Below, piece by piece: positions 48,101-60,600 of a DNA stretch of 64,000 nt. Source of the stretch: Pigoraptor chileana (Eukaryota; Opisthokonta; Filasterea); the NCBI GenBank assembly GCA_943704495.1, contig CALSCR010002518.1, forward strand, positions 1 through 64,000, read 5' to 3'. The number at the start of each line of letters is the position of its first letter. Positions within the stretch are counted from its first letter, which is position 1. Below the pieces are notes generated by a model. The model saw only the letters and a program-made list of their open reading frames with translations, was not told the origin of the DNA and did not search any database. The translations under genes and the position numbers were made by a program.

Positions 48101-50040
48101 ACACCCGAGATATAACCACCACGAAACGTCACTGAATTGAAGGCAGCCCGCCCACCTCTGCGCGTTGCTCGGCAGGAAGCGCCCAGTCGATTTGTCGCCT
48201 GTGGAAATCGAGCACTGCGAGCCACAGGTCGAGGTATTCCTGCCCAGCCGCAAAGGGCGTCCCGAGCGCGCGCTCAAACGCGTCGTCCACCTCCTCCCGC
48301 GGGCTCCCCATTTTCTCCTTGCAGCGCAGCAGGGCAATCCAGAATATGGATGCCCAAGGACAATTGCGAACGGCGCGCTCGCACAGCCCGGTAACGGCGG
48401 GTGCTGACTTGACAGTGGATTCCATGTACGTGACATACGCAAGCCAAAGCGACAGATCCAAGGGATGGTCCTTCACGGCGCGCTCAAACACAATCTGCAC
48501 GCGCGAGGGATCGCCCTTCTCCTTCTCGAAGGCAATGTACGCCAGGAAGGCCTCGAGGGGTGGGGGCGACGCTACCGACACCGCCTCTTCGAAGGGAAGA
48601 CGCTCGTCCACTTTGGCAACGGTCGCTGTGACGCGCTTTGTGAATTCAGGTGTGACGTCTGGAAGACCCATTGCCCTTCTCCATGTCTCATACGATGCCA
48701 TTGTTTCTTCCATATCTGCGGATGACGGATTGTCATGGAGCGCGAAAACAGAAATCAGAGAAACAGAAACCAGTTGCAATTGCAATTTGCGACAAAAAAT
48801 CGCAAACAACTTCTGCGTCCGTAACAATTACAAGAAGAGAAACTCAAACGCGGAAGAACGTCAAGATTTGCTCACTGATGAGGGGAACGGAAAGCTGGCG
48901 GCGGTACAGTGCATCCAGTGACGACACCAGTTTTGCTTTATCCGACTCGTCGGCGGCGCGGTGCAGCTCGGCCTCATCGAAAGCGCGATACGCACTCCAC
49001 AAGCGCACGCCTTCGGTCACGTGGAGTCCCCCGGCGGCAATGGCCCTCTCAAACACGGCACGCACCCCCGCGGCAGTGGCGGCGTCCGACATGCGGTCCT
49101 CCATTGCCGTGCACAGAAATTCCGCATACAGCAGCCACGTTGAAATCGCTGTTAACAGACACACAGACAGGAATACATACCAACACGAGGCGGAGTGGAC
49201 ACGGGTGAGCGTTTGCACTGCCAAAGCACAAGCGATAAACATTGGAGGAGTGTACGTGGAGTCGAACAACAGCACAGACTACCCGATGGTCGCAGTGCTT
49301 CAGCGATTCAAATAAAAGACGACAGCACTGCGTCAGAATTCACGGCGTCGAGGTTCGAGATCAATATTGGCGATACTCACACAAATAGTCCTTGATAGCC
49401 CTCTCGGCGAGATTCACTATCGCAGCGTATCCTTCTGCCCCTCTTGCATTGAGAATTTCGTCCTTGATCCACTGCAGCCACAATTCTGCCGCAGCACACA
49501 AAAAGCGAGCGGAAGCCAAACACGTGCTTGATAAGCACCAGTTGAGCGTGTTGCATCATTATTGGTTTCAACAATGCAGTGCAGCGACTGTGTTATGAAT
49601 CATAAAAACCAACTCAAGTTGATGAAAATGCCCGTTTTGAGTGACGATCTAACTGCAATTCGGACGCGCAGGACAAGTCACGCAACGATAGCCCATGGAA
49701 GTAGATGCCACTCGCTTGTGCTGTTATGAAGTTATGCGAACTCACCTTCTGTGAGCGGAAAGACTGCGCTCATTTTCTCACGGGCGTGTCGCAGAACGTC
49801 GAGCCTGCCCGCCTTCCGCAGCAATGAAATGTACTCGATGTGCAAGTCGTACGCAGTTGCATTGTGTGCAAGGTGTGTCCTGAGCTCTCCAATGCGCGCC
49901 TCCGCATCCACCCCATCAGCGCCGTCGGAAGCGTCGCTCTCGGAAGCATCGCTCGAATCGGACCCGTTGTCGCCATCATCCTCGACGGCTTGCTCGTCAT
50001 AGGCGGATTCCACTCGATCCACTTGCATCTTGTCGGACAT
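45149..50040 (-). CDS. SART3: SART3 / p110 snRNP recycling factor
   Basis: Nuclear factor that re-anneals U4 with U6 snRNA (in animals also U4atac with U6atac) after splicing. Thirteen exons, 5' to 3': 49746-50040, 49381-49485, 48876-49148, 48156-48715, 47825-47954, 47244-47711, 47058-47088, 46855-46936, 46628-46711, 46240-46461, 46004-46084, 45627-45796, 45149-45344; 898 residues (human 963). An acidic N-terminus precedes HAT repeats (LWLQWIKDEI, GLHVTEGVRLWSAYRAF, RRQLSVPLI, ERAVRNCPW, YWARTEARLFK). A basic nuclear-signal region (PDRKRGADD, KPAKRRK) follows. RRM1 has HTIFVSNL and CFAYVEF, RRM2 has RTLFVANLPF and KGYAYVEF. The C-terminal LSm-interaction motif is SNSDFRKFLRK at the very end. 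One exon is only 31 nt. It shares a divergent promoter region with RIC8. Confidence 0.95.
45540..45610. repeat. CA-rich microsatellite in SART3 intron 12
   Basis: ACACACATACAC-type array between SART3 exons 12 and 13. Confidence 0.85.
46163..46208. repeat. (CA)n(CAAA)n microsatellite in SART3 intron 10
   Basis: CA dinucleotide run followed by a CAAA tetramer array between exons 10 and 11. Confidence 0.9.
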
Positions 50041-50428
50041 TGTGTTCCGAAGCGACGTATTTTTTCACGTTCTATGTGTGAGGATTATTCAACGAATCAC
50101 ACACGTAAGAGCGATCTGATGGTATCGTTAAACTTTAGTGTGAGCGGGGACACATAATTAACGAATGCTCCATGCCTGTGTGCATCTCGTGTGCAGTGTG
50201 ACTCCACGGTCCACGGTAATTTACAGCTGTCGGCCAGGGGTACTCACGTGAGTACCCCTGCTGTCATTCTTTGTGATGACAGCACACGTGCGTCATGGTT
50301 CTGAATCCCACCGCTGGCCGCCGGTCGGCCAGACCATTACGAGCATCGAATGGCAACATTAAAGTATGAGTGTGTACTCTTAAATTTCGAGGAGAAAAAC
50401 AGCAGACAGCCAACAGAGTGCACTTAAA
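50041..50428. other. divergent promoter region, SART3 (-) / RIC8 (+)
   Basis: 388 nt between the two start codons; holds the 26-bp palindrome at 50235-50260 and no clear TATA box. Confidence 0.6.
50235..50260. promoter_or_regulatory. 26-bp perfect palindrome centred on CACGTG
   Basis: Arms CAGGGGTACTCAC and GTGAGTACCCCTG are exact reverse complements with no spacer. It sits between the divergent SART3 and RIC8 genes, 194 nt from the SART3 ATG and 168 nt from the RIC8 ATG. A binding site for a dimeric factor is the simplest reading. Confidence 0.6.
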
Positions 50429-51119
50429 ATGGATGTTATTAGTAAGAATGCGTTGACTGACCCCGCATTATCGCTGTCGGGACTTCAGCGTTTCAACCGG
50501 GAAAATGCCTCCTCCACATCCTTTGCACATGCAGGGACTCCAGACGACAAAAAGGTGCGTATTGCAGACAATGTGAACTCTAATTGCGTACTTTGCAGAG
50601 GGACTTACACTTTGGTTGTGTGGTGTTTATGTATCTGTGCAGAATTTCATCCACATGGGATTACGCATACTCTCGCTGGGGTTAAGTGAGGGCGCCTTTT
50701 CAAATGACGACGAAAAGCATCCACTGCCGGAACTCTGGCGGTCGCCAGTCGCACGCCGCGAGTGGCTTGAGTCCCTTCGCATCCTCAGTCGTGAGCGGAT
50801 ATCTCTCGAAGCCCTTCACTCTGTCGCTGGATTCACTGTTCTGATGCGGTGCGCCGGTCTTGTTCCATCATCACCGGTGCAAGTGGATGAAAGTGCGCCT
50901 GGCCGGCCCACGCCGAATCAGCCGACGGGATCCTCGGCGGCGACAAGCGAGGAGGCTGCTGTTGAGCTCGAGTCGCTGCGGTGCATATACAACGGCGTGT
51001 TTCAAAATACACCCAACCTGGGCCTCTTTCACTCGCTTGGGGGCGTGCAGCAACTTGTATGGAGGATGGGGTCTCTTCCCCGTGCTATGGAGAGGGGTGG
51101 GTGAGCCTGCTTTGTTTGT

Positions 51120-51188
<69 letters not shown>

Positions 51189-52552
51189 GTACTTGTAGTG
51201 GCAGGGTGTGTCCCTACTAGTAACAACACCAACCATACCCTCCACAACCATTCAAATTCGCGCGTGCAGCCACGTGTGCGTTTCTCATCCGGCTGCTATT
51301 CGTCATCACCGCCGTCCATGAGCCCTCTCGTGACGCTTTCCTCAGTGTCGGCGGTGTCGCGGCTGTTGTTGGCCGTGTGTCTGTATCTCTGCTTTCCCGA
51401 CGAACGTCTACAAATCACCCGACAACGCACCTCGCAAACGAAGATATTGCCATTGCATCTGACGGTCTTCGCACTCTCTTCAATGTCTCTGTGCCGCCGT
51501 CAGACGACATCGACGCGGATGGTGGGAATGCCCGCGGACACTCTGTCTTCTCTTCTGTATTGGCGCTCCTCCGTGCGATCATTCTCGGCGATCACGCACC
51601 GATCCAGCAGGCCGATGCAGCACTCGAAATTCGGCGTGGCGTGGTCCATCTCCTGACCAACCTGCCGTCCGACCTGGCCAAGCAGTTGGTTTTCGGGGAT
51701 GCCGGCCCCTCTCCCCCCGCGGCTGACCTTCGTGCACAAAAGAAGGCTGATGAGCTGCGTGCAGCGCCCATCGCACGTGGCCTCCTTGACCTGTACACCG
51801 CACTCCTCGATGACCAGCGCAACGCGGGATCGTCGTTGTCGGAATCCATTTCTCCTATCGTGGTCGTGCTGCGAAACTTGTCCCGAAATTGTTCCGCCTT
51901 TCGCCGCCTGCTTGAAAGGGAGCTTGTGCCCCATCGGACGGGCGAGCAGTTGGCTGTGCGACCGGAACTCGGCGACACCCTTGCGGCGCGGACGGTTGCG
52001 CTGATGACAGGATCATCCCACGACGTGCAGCGGCTGAGCGCCGAACTACTTTATGTACTCTGCCGGGAAAATCTTGCCCGAGTTGTCAAGGCAACTGGAT
52101 ACGGAAATGCGGCCGGCCTCCTTGCGTCGCGAGGGCTGTTTGGGGGGTCCCTGATCGACCACTCTGGGGGGGGCTATTCGAGCACTGACAGCGAGGACGA
52201 GAGCGACAGCGAGGACGAGAGCGACAGCGAGGAAGAAGGCAGCGGCAGTAGCGATGCCGCGAGGGTGAGGGGCGGTGCTACTGCGAGGGATATGGACGCA
52301 CACGTCAACCCAATCACCGGCGCGCTTGACGGCGGATTCAACGGGGACATGCCAGGTGTCATGAACATGCGTGACGTGTTTGCAGGAATGACGGAGGAGG
52401 AGAAGGAGGCCGAGGCCGAGCGGCTGGGCGAGCTGTTCGACCGCCTCAACCGAAACGGGCTCATCCGCGCCGTTCCCGTGGGGCCAAACGGGAAGCCCGT
52501 CGAGGATCATCCCGGGTTTGGTGGTCCCACGGAGCCCCCCGCACGCCGTTGA
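50429..52552 (+). CDS. RIC8: RIC8 (synembryn), chaperone and exchange factor for G-alpha
   Basis: Cytosolic armadillo-like protein that folds G-alpha subunits and promotes GDP release. Exons 50429-50554, 50643-51096 and 51270-52552; 620 residues (human RIC8A 530). Helical repeats include ESLRCIYNGVFQNTPNLGLF, TCAFLIRLLFVITAVHEPSR and VVVLRNLSRNCSAFRRLLE. The most diagnostic block is ELLYVLCRENLARVVKATGY followed by [12 protein letters not shown], nearly as in animal RIC8 (FVLC...[20 protein letters not shown]). Next is a Ser/Asp/Glu tract (DSEDESDSEDESDSEEE), placed like the casein kinase 2 site region of RIC8A. HVNPITGALDG, GMTEEEKEAEAERLGELFDR and LNRNGLIRAV then match the RIC8 tail that grips the G-alpha C-terminus. 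Intron 2 contains the TA/GT microsatellite. Confidence 0.93.
51121..51185. repeat. (TA)n(TG)n microsatellite in RIC8 intron 2
   Basis: About 18 TA units followed directly by about 12 GT units, between RIC8 exons 2 and 3. Confidence 0.95.
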
Positions 52553-52804
52553 CGTGTAAGATGGACGACTGCGTCTCATGCTTCTTGGTGTACATATTAC
52601 CCTCCCTCTCTTGATGTGCCATCCGTCCGCGTGAACTGTGTTGTGTATCTATTCGATCGAATGAAATTGATGCTCATGTCTGATACAGGGCTTGTCCACT
52701 GTCATCTGTGGTCATTGTGGCATTTGTAACGGACGGATGTAAAACATTTCATTGAAATGCACGCATTTTTGCATACGCACATCGCATACGGTCTCACCAA
52801 CAAA

Positions 52805-54949
52805 TTACAAGCGGGCGCGCGCATCATGTCCCTCGGGATCAAACCGGGGCGGATCAATAGGAGCCCTCGCGCCTTCTTCAAGTTTGTCGCACACCTTGAC
52901 CTCGAGCCTCTGCACGACGTTGTTCGCCATATTGTAGAGATTCCAAAACTGTTCAAGCGGCTGCTCATCGCCGTGGTCATCTGTCGCGCGGACAGAGAGC
53001 ACGTGCCGACCAGGCGTCGCCTTCCACATAAAAGTCCAGCGCACCCACGCGTGAGACCCAATAGACGCACCCAGCTTTGCTTCCGACCATGTGCGACAGC
53101 CGTCCGTGCTCACGACGACGTGGCTAATGCTGCGCCGCCCCGCCCACGCGCGGCCTTCCAGCTCAACCGGACCCGCCTCAACAAGGCGCTGTCGGCTGAA
53201 GAAATCGGGGATGCCCGGGGGTACCATAAGAGAGCGCACGCGCTGGAGGGTCACTCGCACACCGGGGTCCGCCTCGCATGTGCGATATGTGTATGCGCGC
53301 ATCTGATACCCGTTGAATGGAGCTGCGATAGCCTCGATCCTGTCAAGCCACTTGACACTCGTCATTCCGTACCTGGACACGGTGGGGGTAATGGGGCAGT
53401 CGAAGATTGTCTCCGTCAGAATGTCTCCGCGTGCAACGAACAATTCGCTCACGCACGTAAATAAATATTAAAATTACATTAAAATGACCGTCATGAAGAT
53501 TGAAGTGAGACCCAAAATAACAAAACTCACGTGGGGATTAATTGTAGGCTATAGGCTACATATCCGAATTGACGGCTGCAGCAGTCGGTGCGGATATAAT
53601 ACCCACCATCCAGGGACGATGAGCCTGAGCGGGAATCCGTGCTGGGGCAGAAGGGGCTGTCCATTCATTTCGTATGCGAGAATGACGCCATCGAGGGTTG
53701 CCTCAGCAATGTTCAGACAACGCTGGAAATACTGAATTTCGCCTCCCTTTTATAGTCAATTCAGTATTCATCATATCGGATGGTTAGTCGCCAGTAGAAG
53801 GGATAGTTGAAGCCTCGCGCGACAGCAAAGGCATTCCCGAACAAGATGAAACTAATGGCAATGTAGAGACACGGATAGGCATGCACAACGGAAGCACTGG
53901 AGGAGAGAAGAAAATGTGCAGTCACGTGCCTGGACCCCTTTGTCTTTTCCTGTGAAGAGAATTTCAACGGCGGATGAGTCCAGCCCAGCCTCCTTAAGAA
54001 GGGGACCAAGTGGAGTGCCCGTCCACATGGAAGTGCCAATTGCCTGTAGCAAAGACGGGGGAGGAGGAGGGGTGCAAAGAACCATGCCAAAGAGTACATG
54101 GTCACTCATAAGGTAGGCAATTTTTGTTCACGGGCGAGGACCCACGCAGTAATAAAGGGTGTGGAAGAAAAAGGCACCTATTAATAGGCAAAGAGCGAGC
54201 TGAGGAGGATCCAGGCATGTCCCGGAGGGGCGCACATTAAGCAAGACAGACCTGCAAGTCCCAGGGAACGTGCGTCCAATAACGTGGGGACGATTGTGTG
54301 CGTCCATTGCCTGCACATTCCATTGTCACGGGGATCGTGACACGTGGCCGAGCCTGCAGTCAATAGTGCACACATTACGTTGAAGGAAAGGGCATGCGAT
54401 CCGAAGGTGCAAACGGGCGTCAGCGCATGCGAGTGGATATTTGGTCCATTCCTTGAGGATAAACTAGTCATTAATAGGCACGGGTCGACCGGGACCATGT
54501 GCATGCCAGTCAGCGAAAATCCACCTTAATGTCGTCTAAGGATAGACTGAGTGGATTGGAAACAAGACCGCCGATGTTGAGTCGGTAGCCGTCCTCGGAG
54601 ATGCGGGGAATATCAAAGTGAATGAGAAGGTAATGAAGACCGGCGGGCGTCAGGTCATATTTCATGCTTTCGAAGAACCCTGCAGTGCACATATGGACAT
54701 ATACACACGCACACATATGCAAATGCATTAGGACCAGTGGGATTATGTAATCGGCAGTAAGAAATCACAGAAACGTTGAGAGCCAGTCCCGCTCAATTTT
54801 GATGGTCCTAACACGCACAAAAGGCAGAGGGCGGCATGGTAATCTCTTGAACAAAGTCCTCGCATACCATGGTTCCTCATGGCTAGTTCAATCTCATTCT
54901 TCGTGTACTTGCTGAGAAGCGCTGTTGTGTGCCAATCTGAGTTCGCCAT
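52805..54949 (-). CDS. sulfite oxidase-type molybdenum enzyme, probably peroxisomal
   Basis: Molybdenum-cofactor oxidoreductase that would oxidise sulfite to sulfate. Exons, 5' to 3': 54868-54949, 54525-54679, 54252-54353, 53930-54043, 53607-53746, 52805-53372; 386 residues. AMRNHG and [19 protein letters not shown] lead into [40 protein letters not shown] carries the molybdenum-binding Cys. [29 protein letters not shown] and [20 protein letters not shown] follow, then [15 protein letters not shown] and the Ig-like dimerisation domain. There is no cytochrome b5 domain and no mitochondrial presequence, so the layout is plant/bacterial-like. The protein ends in ARL, a PTS1-type tripeptide. The intron between exons 4 and 5 starts with GC, not GT. 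The first exon has a short lead without recognised features. Confidence 0.9.
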
Positions 54950-57699
54950 GGTTGCGACTTGCGAGTTGAGACTTCAAAGTTGCACTTTATCACCACTGAA
55001 TGCACGCTTTAACGTCCAGTCTCGCACAAAATAGGTTGATCCATTGCTGTCATTCGGCAGTGGTGCGTGTGCAGTTGTGGACGGCTTTTTGCCAAAGGGC
55101 TAAGTGAAGGTCAGCCGACTGGCCAATGGGAGGTGGACTCCGGCGTGGACTGGCCAATCAGACGTCTCCAATTTGGACACATGTCCTCACTCTCCACCGC
55201 ACATGCACATCTTCACGTTGGCTCAGTGCTGAGACCCCGTGGACATGGCTGATCTCGGCTGACACAGTGGCCAAAGTGATAAAGATCACTGCCGAGTACA
55301 AATGAAGCCGGGTCAGTTCCCTTTGTGCTGACTGAGTGCTGTTGACGGCGTAATGACGGTTTAGTGGGCCCCGGCCTCTGGGGCTTATCGTGTCCGGCAA
55401 TGATGAAAAACGCCGACAGCGGCACTGAAAGCAGAATTAGAAAAGGCCCGGAATTCAGACCATTCGAACGACCGAGTTAGACACCTGGTGGTACCGGCCC
55501 AGTCTGACGAGCCGGCTCTGCACTGTTGGTGTTGCCTGGCTGATGCAGATGTCAGCCGGTGTAGATGTTGCCGCCTTGCCATTCGCTAGTTAACGAGCTG
55601 ACTTGCCGGCACATCAGTCTATTGCAAACTGGCTAGTTGTGCTCCCACATGCGGGTGCTCTGAAGCAGGGCTGTCTCAGTGAACTGAAAAGCGGGTGCCG
55701 AATCTGATGGCTGCCGCTGTTCGATCGCTGCTGATCTGCAACAAATTCATGGCCAGTGTTTATGTCGAACAGTGCTACTGTGAGTCCAATCGGACAGTTT
55801 TAGTGATACTAGCATTCTTTCGGTGCCGCTGCCACTTTGACGCAGACGCTTTGACGCTCAGAAATGATCAGCTTCTCGCCCAGACAGTTTGACTCACGGT
55901 TTACTTAATACCGCGACCGCAGCCGCAATCTCAACACGGCTTCCATGACTCCGGCAGTTCGCCGCGAACCCGGACGGCGGTCGGTACCGTACTGCGCCGG
56001 GGCACTTCTCACAACGCAATGTCAGTGAATGCCAGTCGGCCCAGAGGAGCCGACATGTCAGTCGAAGAGCACCGAATGCCGGACAACTTAGAATGCCAAA
56101 CCATCAAATGAATGCGCTGCTGTTTGAATGTATACAATCGGTTTTAAATCTGCTTGCGGCTGCCGCCGGCCAGTCCGAGAACTGATTTCAGCGCCGCCCG
56201 GCGGCCGCAGGCCGTGCAATGGAGCGGCTTCGGCCACACCGTGGTCCAGTTAGTGCTCAGTCCGAGCCGAGTACCGTGGCCGGCGCCTGATTGACCGAGG
56301 AGGCACAGGCCACCGTCGACGGCTGCCGGGCCCAGCGCTTAGCCGGCCTCGCTTAGTGGATCGCGGTGACTCGGCCGGAGCAAAATTGCTCCTCGCTGGG
56401 ATATGATGGCTATGATTTTCAACCCAAAAAGAAGCTGGCTTGCCAAGTAATTCGGCTGTTTGTATGAACACGGGTGACACTGTGAGACAAACCGTCTCGT
56501 CTGCTGAGAATTCGCCAGTCAGTTGATTGTACCGACTCAGTGCCGGCTGGCCCGCAACGCCGGCGCCGCCGGAGTAGTTCGGCTGCGCGGCAGTCGATGA
56601 GGCCAAACCACGGGCAGATGTCACGTGCTCGGGTCAACTTAAAAATAAATTTAAAATTCGCGGCCAATCGCCTGTCAGCGGGATGTCACCAGCTGTCAAA
56701 AAATGGCTCGACGAGACAGACGTTTCATATTAGGAAAGTGAGCCACGCCTTTTCACTGAATTTCCTTATGCGGATGAGTGGGTTGCTGTTAGTAGTTTTT
56801 CCCGTTGCGAGGGCTGCGACAGCTTTGAGAAGTGCGTGGTTTTTTCACCCACAAAGACCACAACCGCCAATTTATTCAATTCAGCGAGAAAGGCGGCCGA
56901 GAAATCGAAATTGAGTATTGCGCAACGGCCGCTGTCAATTAGTAGATGGGACCGCCACCACCCACAACATACTGCACTGAACCGCAGCCGCTGTGGACCT
57001 GTGGACAGGCCTTGGCCTCATTTCGGATGGATGGATGGACGGATGGATGGATGGACGGCCGCATGGCCCCTCCTCCCCTTTTTGCACGTTTGACTCTCTC
57101 GACTTGGCGAACTTGCCACCTTTTCCCCAGCTCTCTCTGGGCCAGGCACACCTTTGTCTCTCTTTTGGTCTGCTGCGTGATGCGTTGCTGCTGCTCTCGC
57201 AGCTTGAGTCAACACAGTTCAGTTGTATGTTGCGTGGACGCCAGCCTGCTTTGTAATAAGATCATCACGTCCAGGAACAAATTCAGTTTACAATTCATAC
57301 AGGCGAATGCAGAGCCTGAGAAGCAGTGAGACACATTCCTGCAATCGCTTCTTTACATATAGATTTCGCTGAATCTTGTCGTGGCAACAGGCTCGGTCGA
57401 ATGTGAGTGCTGGAGTTCTTGGGCGTTATTTAGTTCATGGACGGACTGCTTTTTATTGGCACGAGGGGCAATTAAAGCGATTTGCTGTGACCGCAGAGAC
57501 AGCGCCCCCACGTGCGTTGCAGAGATAGAATCCCCGTTGACTTGTTGTGTTCGTAGCGCCTAAGCTGACGAGATCGTTGCCCTGCACTGTGCTCATACAT
57601 TCAGTTCCGTTGCTCTGGTTCGCTCTTCCATAATCTTTCCGTCACAGTTCACATTTTTCCGAATCGAGAGGGTCGCTCCTGTAGGGCCCCTGCGCTAGG
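54950..57699. other. 2.75-kb gene-free region with several CCAAT boxes
   Basis: Longest non-coding stretch of the window, between divergent genes. Words such as GCCGGC, CAGCCG and CAGTCGG recur in both orientations across about 55090-56600. GACTGGCCAAT occurs twice (about 55108 and 55148), and further CCAAT boxes lie near 55783 and 56663. A GGATGGAC-type repeat sits at 57027-57060. No frame shows family resemblance or the codon use of the neighbours. It could be a regulatory region, a non-coding RNA gene or a decayed element; I cannot decide. Confidence 0.5.
57027..57060. repeat. (GGAT)n-type short tandem repeat
   Basis: ATGGATGGATGGACGGATGG and similar units in a row, within the gene-free region. 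Confidence 0.9.
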
Positions 57700-60600
57700 A
57701 TGGCGCGCGGATCGCGAACAACACTGGCCCTGTGCCTCGTGCTTCTTGTAAGCGGTAAGTGACCGATATGGAGATGAACACAACACAGTGTGTGATAGAG
57801 GCATTTTGAGAATGTGATGGACTGTGTTGTTTGGTTTTCCTGCCATATATCGAGTTGTCTAACACGTGCAGTAGCGGTTCTATTGCTATGGAACGGTGGA
57901 TGCACAACATGGAGCAATATCTAGACACAGACAAGTCATGCAAATTTCGACATAATCTCCATACAATTCGATTCGTTCGCATGCTAGGCACAGTCAATTA
58001 ATCACTCACCCGTCGCTTGTCTTCCACTTGTGCAGCTGCGGCGGCCGACCAGGTGCGTCGGGAATTCGTGTTCGACCCCTCCGAGACCCCGGATGTCTCG
58101 GATTTGTTCAGCACTGCCACACCCACGGCCACATCAAGCCCAACATTCTCTCCGGGCGTGAACCACGCGCCCGTCGCGGACCCAAAGACAATTGAGCTCG
58201 ACAGCATCGACGAAGACATCGAAGACGATGTAAACGTGGGAACGACCGTCTTTTCCATCTTCAGCCAGCTGATCGAGGACGAGGATGTTGAGACCTATAC
58301 CGGCTTCCCCGCGAGCATTGTTTATGCAATGTGCGCGCAGTTCTTTGAGTTTTACAGCTTCGATTTCTCGTCCGACTGGGTTTCTGAGATAGACGAGTTT
58401 GAGGTCTTTCCGCAGCTCGTGTCGGCCGCGTTTGACGACGACCTGTACAGCGAGGTTCTCGGTTACAGCGAGGACGACTTTGTGATCTTCGATGCGGTTC
58501 GTTACGGATTTCACTTCCTGCCGAACCTTCGCGTGGTCACAACGCCAAGCACTGCACACGGTGTATGGCAGGTCAAGGACGGCGACAAGAGCTTTGTCCC
58601 CGTGCAGATCAAGGTCGACTACCCCGGATGGATCTACCTCCGCTTCAAGCCCAACGCAAACTACAACGGCGTGCAGACAATCTCGTTTGCTGCGCGTGAT
58701 ATTGTCGCGTATGCAAAATCAAAGGACGCGCAATCGGCGACCATCACGGCCTCGCTCACGATCAACCCCGTGAACGACCCCCCCGTGCGCGTCTCCGGCA
58801 AGGAGAACGTCGACATGCCCGCCAACCCGTTCAACATCACCTTGGACCCACTTGCCTCCGCCAAGATCAAGGACCTCATTGGCGCGAGCTACACGGACAT
58901 CGACAGCACTACATTCGGCGCTGTCGTCACGAGGGTAACTGTGTCGGGATCGAATGGTTACTGGCAGTACTTGTTCAACAGCACGTGGGTCACCATCTCC
59001 ACCTCCGTCACCAGCAGGGCTGCACTTGCCCTTGGCCCCGACACCAAAATTCGCTTCGTCCCACTAGTCACCTTCTATGAGACCTCCTCGATCACTGTGC
59101 GTGCCTGGGACTTGGCGAGCGGCATCGAGAGGGAGTTTCTCAACTCGGATGCCTCCGTAAACAATGCCTTCAGCGTGCTGCGTGTGACCATCACGAGCGC
59201 CCGTTATGGATGCGACAGCGTGCTCGACAGCCGCAAGATCAAGGACGCATGCGGCACGTGCGGCGGCAATGGCAGCACGTGTGCCGGATGCGATTCCGTC
59301 GCCGGATCCAACAAGAAGAACGATGCTTGTGGGGTGTGCGGCGGCTCGAATGCCTGCTTTGGGTGCGACAACGTGCCCAATTCCGGCAAGAAGAACGACG
59401 ACTGCGGCGAGTGCGATGGCAAGAACAGCGCCAAGGATTGCAATGGTGACTGTCGCGGGACGGCGGTCCTCAATGCGTGCAACATCTGCGTGGGTGGACG
59501 CACTGGTAAGGCCGCAACGGCCGGAATGGATTGCCACGGCGACTGCGGTGGGTCTGCCAAGCTGGACGTGTGCCAGAAGTGCACCGGCGGTAATACTGGC
59601 CTTGTGGCTGGCTATTCGCTGGACTGCAACAAGAAGTGCGGGGGAAGCGCCGCCAAGGACGAATGCGGTGTCTGCACGGACATCAAGGACAAGAGCAAGA
59701 AGTGGTGGATTGACTGCGACAGCAAGTGCTTTGGCAATGCAACCCTCGATCAGTGCAACGTGTGCTCGGGTGGCTCAACCGGCGTCGTCGCGAACAAGGA
59801 TGTGGATGCGTGCGGAAAGTGCTTCAGCAACAACGGCACGTGCCTCGGCTGCGACAACGTGCCCAACAGCGGCAAGGTGCGTGATAACTGCGACGAATGC
59901 GATGGCGACAACTCAAAGTGCAGCAAGGTGATCTCCGTCACACCCTCGTATGTCGGCGATGCCTTTACTGGCACAATGGAGGTCATAGGAGGCGGATTCA
60001 ACAGCGTTGGTGCCCCTCTTTGCCGCTTCACGGCCAAGATCGGGGGTGGTGTGACCACATCGACCGGCTCGTACGTGAGCGGTGGCAAGGTCCTCTGCAC
60101 GCTCCCTGCTTCGACGGCGATCGGAGTCTATGAGCTCAGTATCTACTCTCTCACGAATGCTTATTCGGTGGGCTCTGTGGACGTCACGGTCTATCCGTCC
60201 GGCCTTGCCAAGGTGTCTGCCGTGCAGCCCGAGCGGGTGTACATTGGGACGACGTCGACCATTGTCGTTCTCGGATCCGACTTTTTCCAGGCCTCCTCGC
60301 TTGTGTGCGTCTTTGCCTACAATGTTGAGGAAGCCCCCGCTACCATTGGCGCCGCCGACCAAGTTGTCCCTGCAACCTTCATCAACTCTACCGCTGTCAG
60401 CTGCAAGGTGCCCACTGTTTCCAAGTCACTCAAGGCATTTGTGACGGTGTCCCCCAACGGTGTGGCCCTGTTCAACGTGGAGACAGGGAAGAAGCCCCAG
60501 GTAATCATTGCTCGCCGCCAGCCCTTCGTTGAGACGGCGCGCTTTTCCTCGACGGGTGTTGACATCACTGTCACTTTTGACAAGAGTGTTACCGAGGTGA

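Noticed and set aside
49425-49434. U12-like donor word GTATCCTT
   Set aside because: Lies on the strand opposite to SART3 and within its exon 2, so it is not a splice site.
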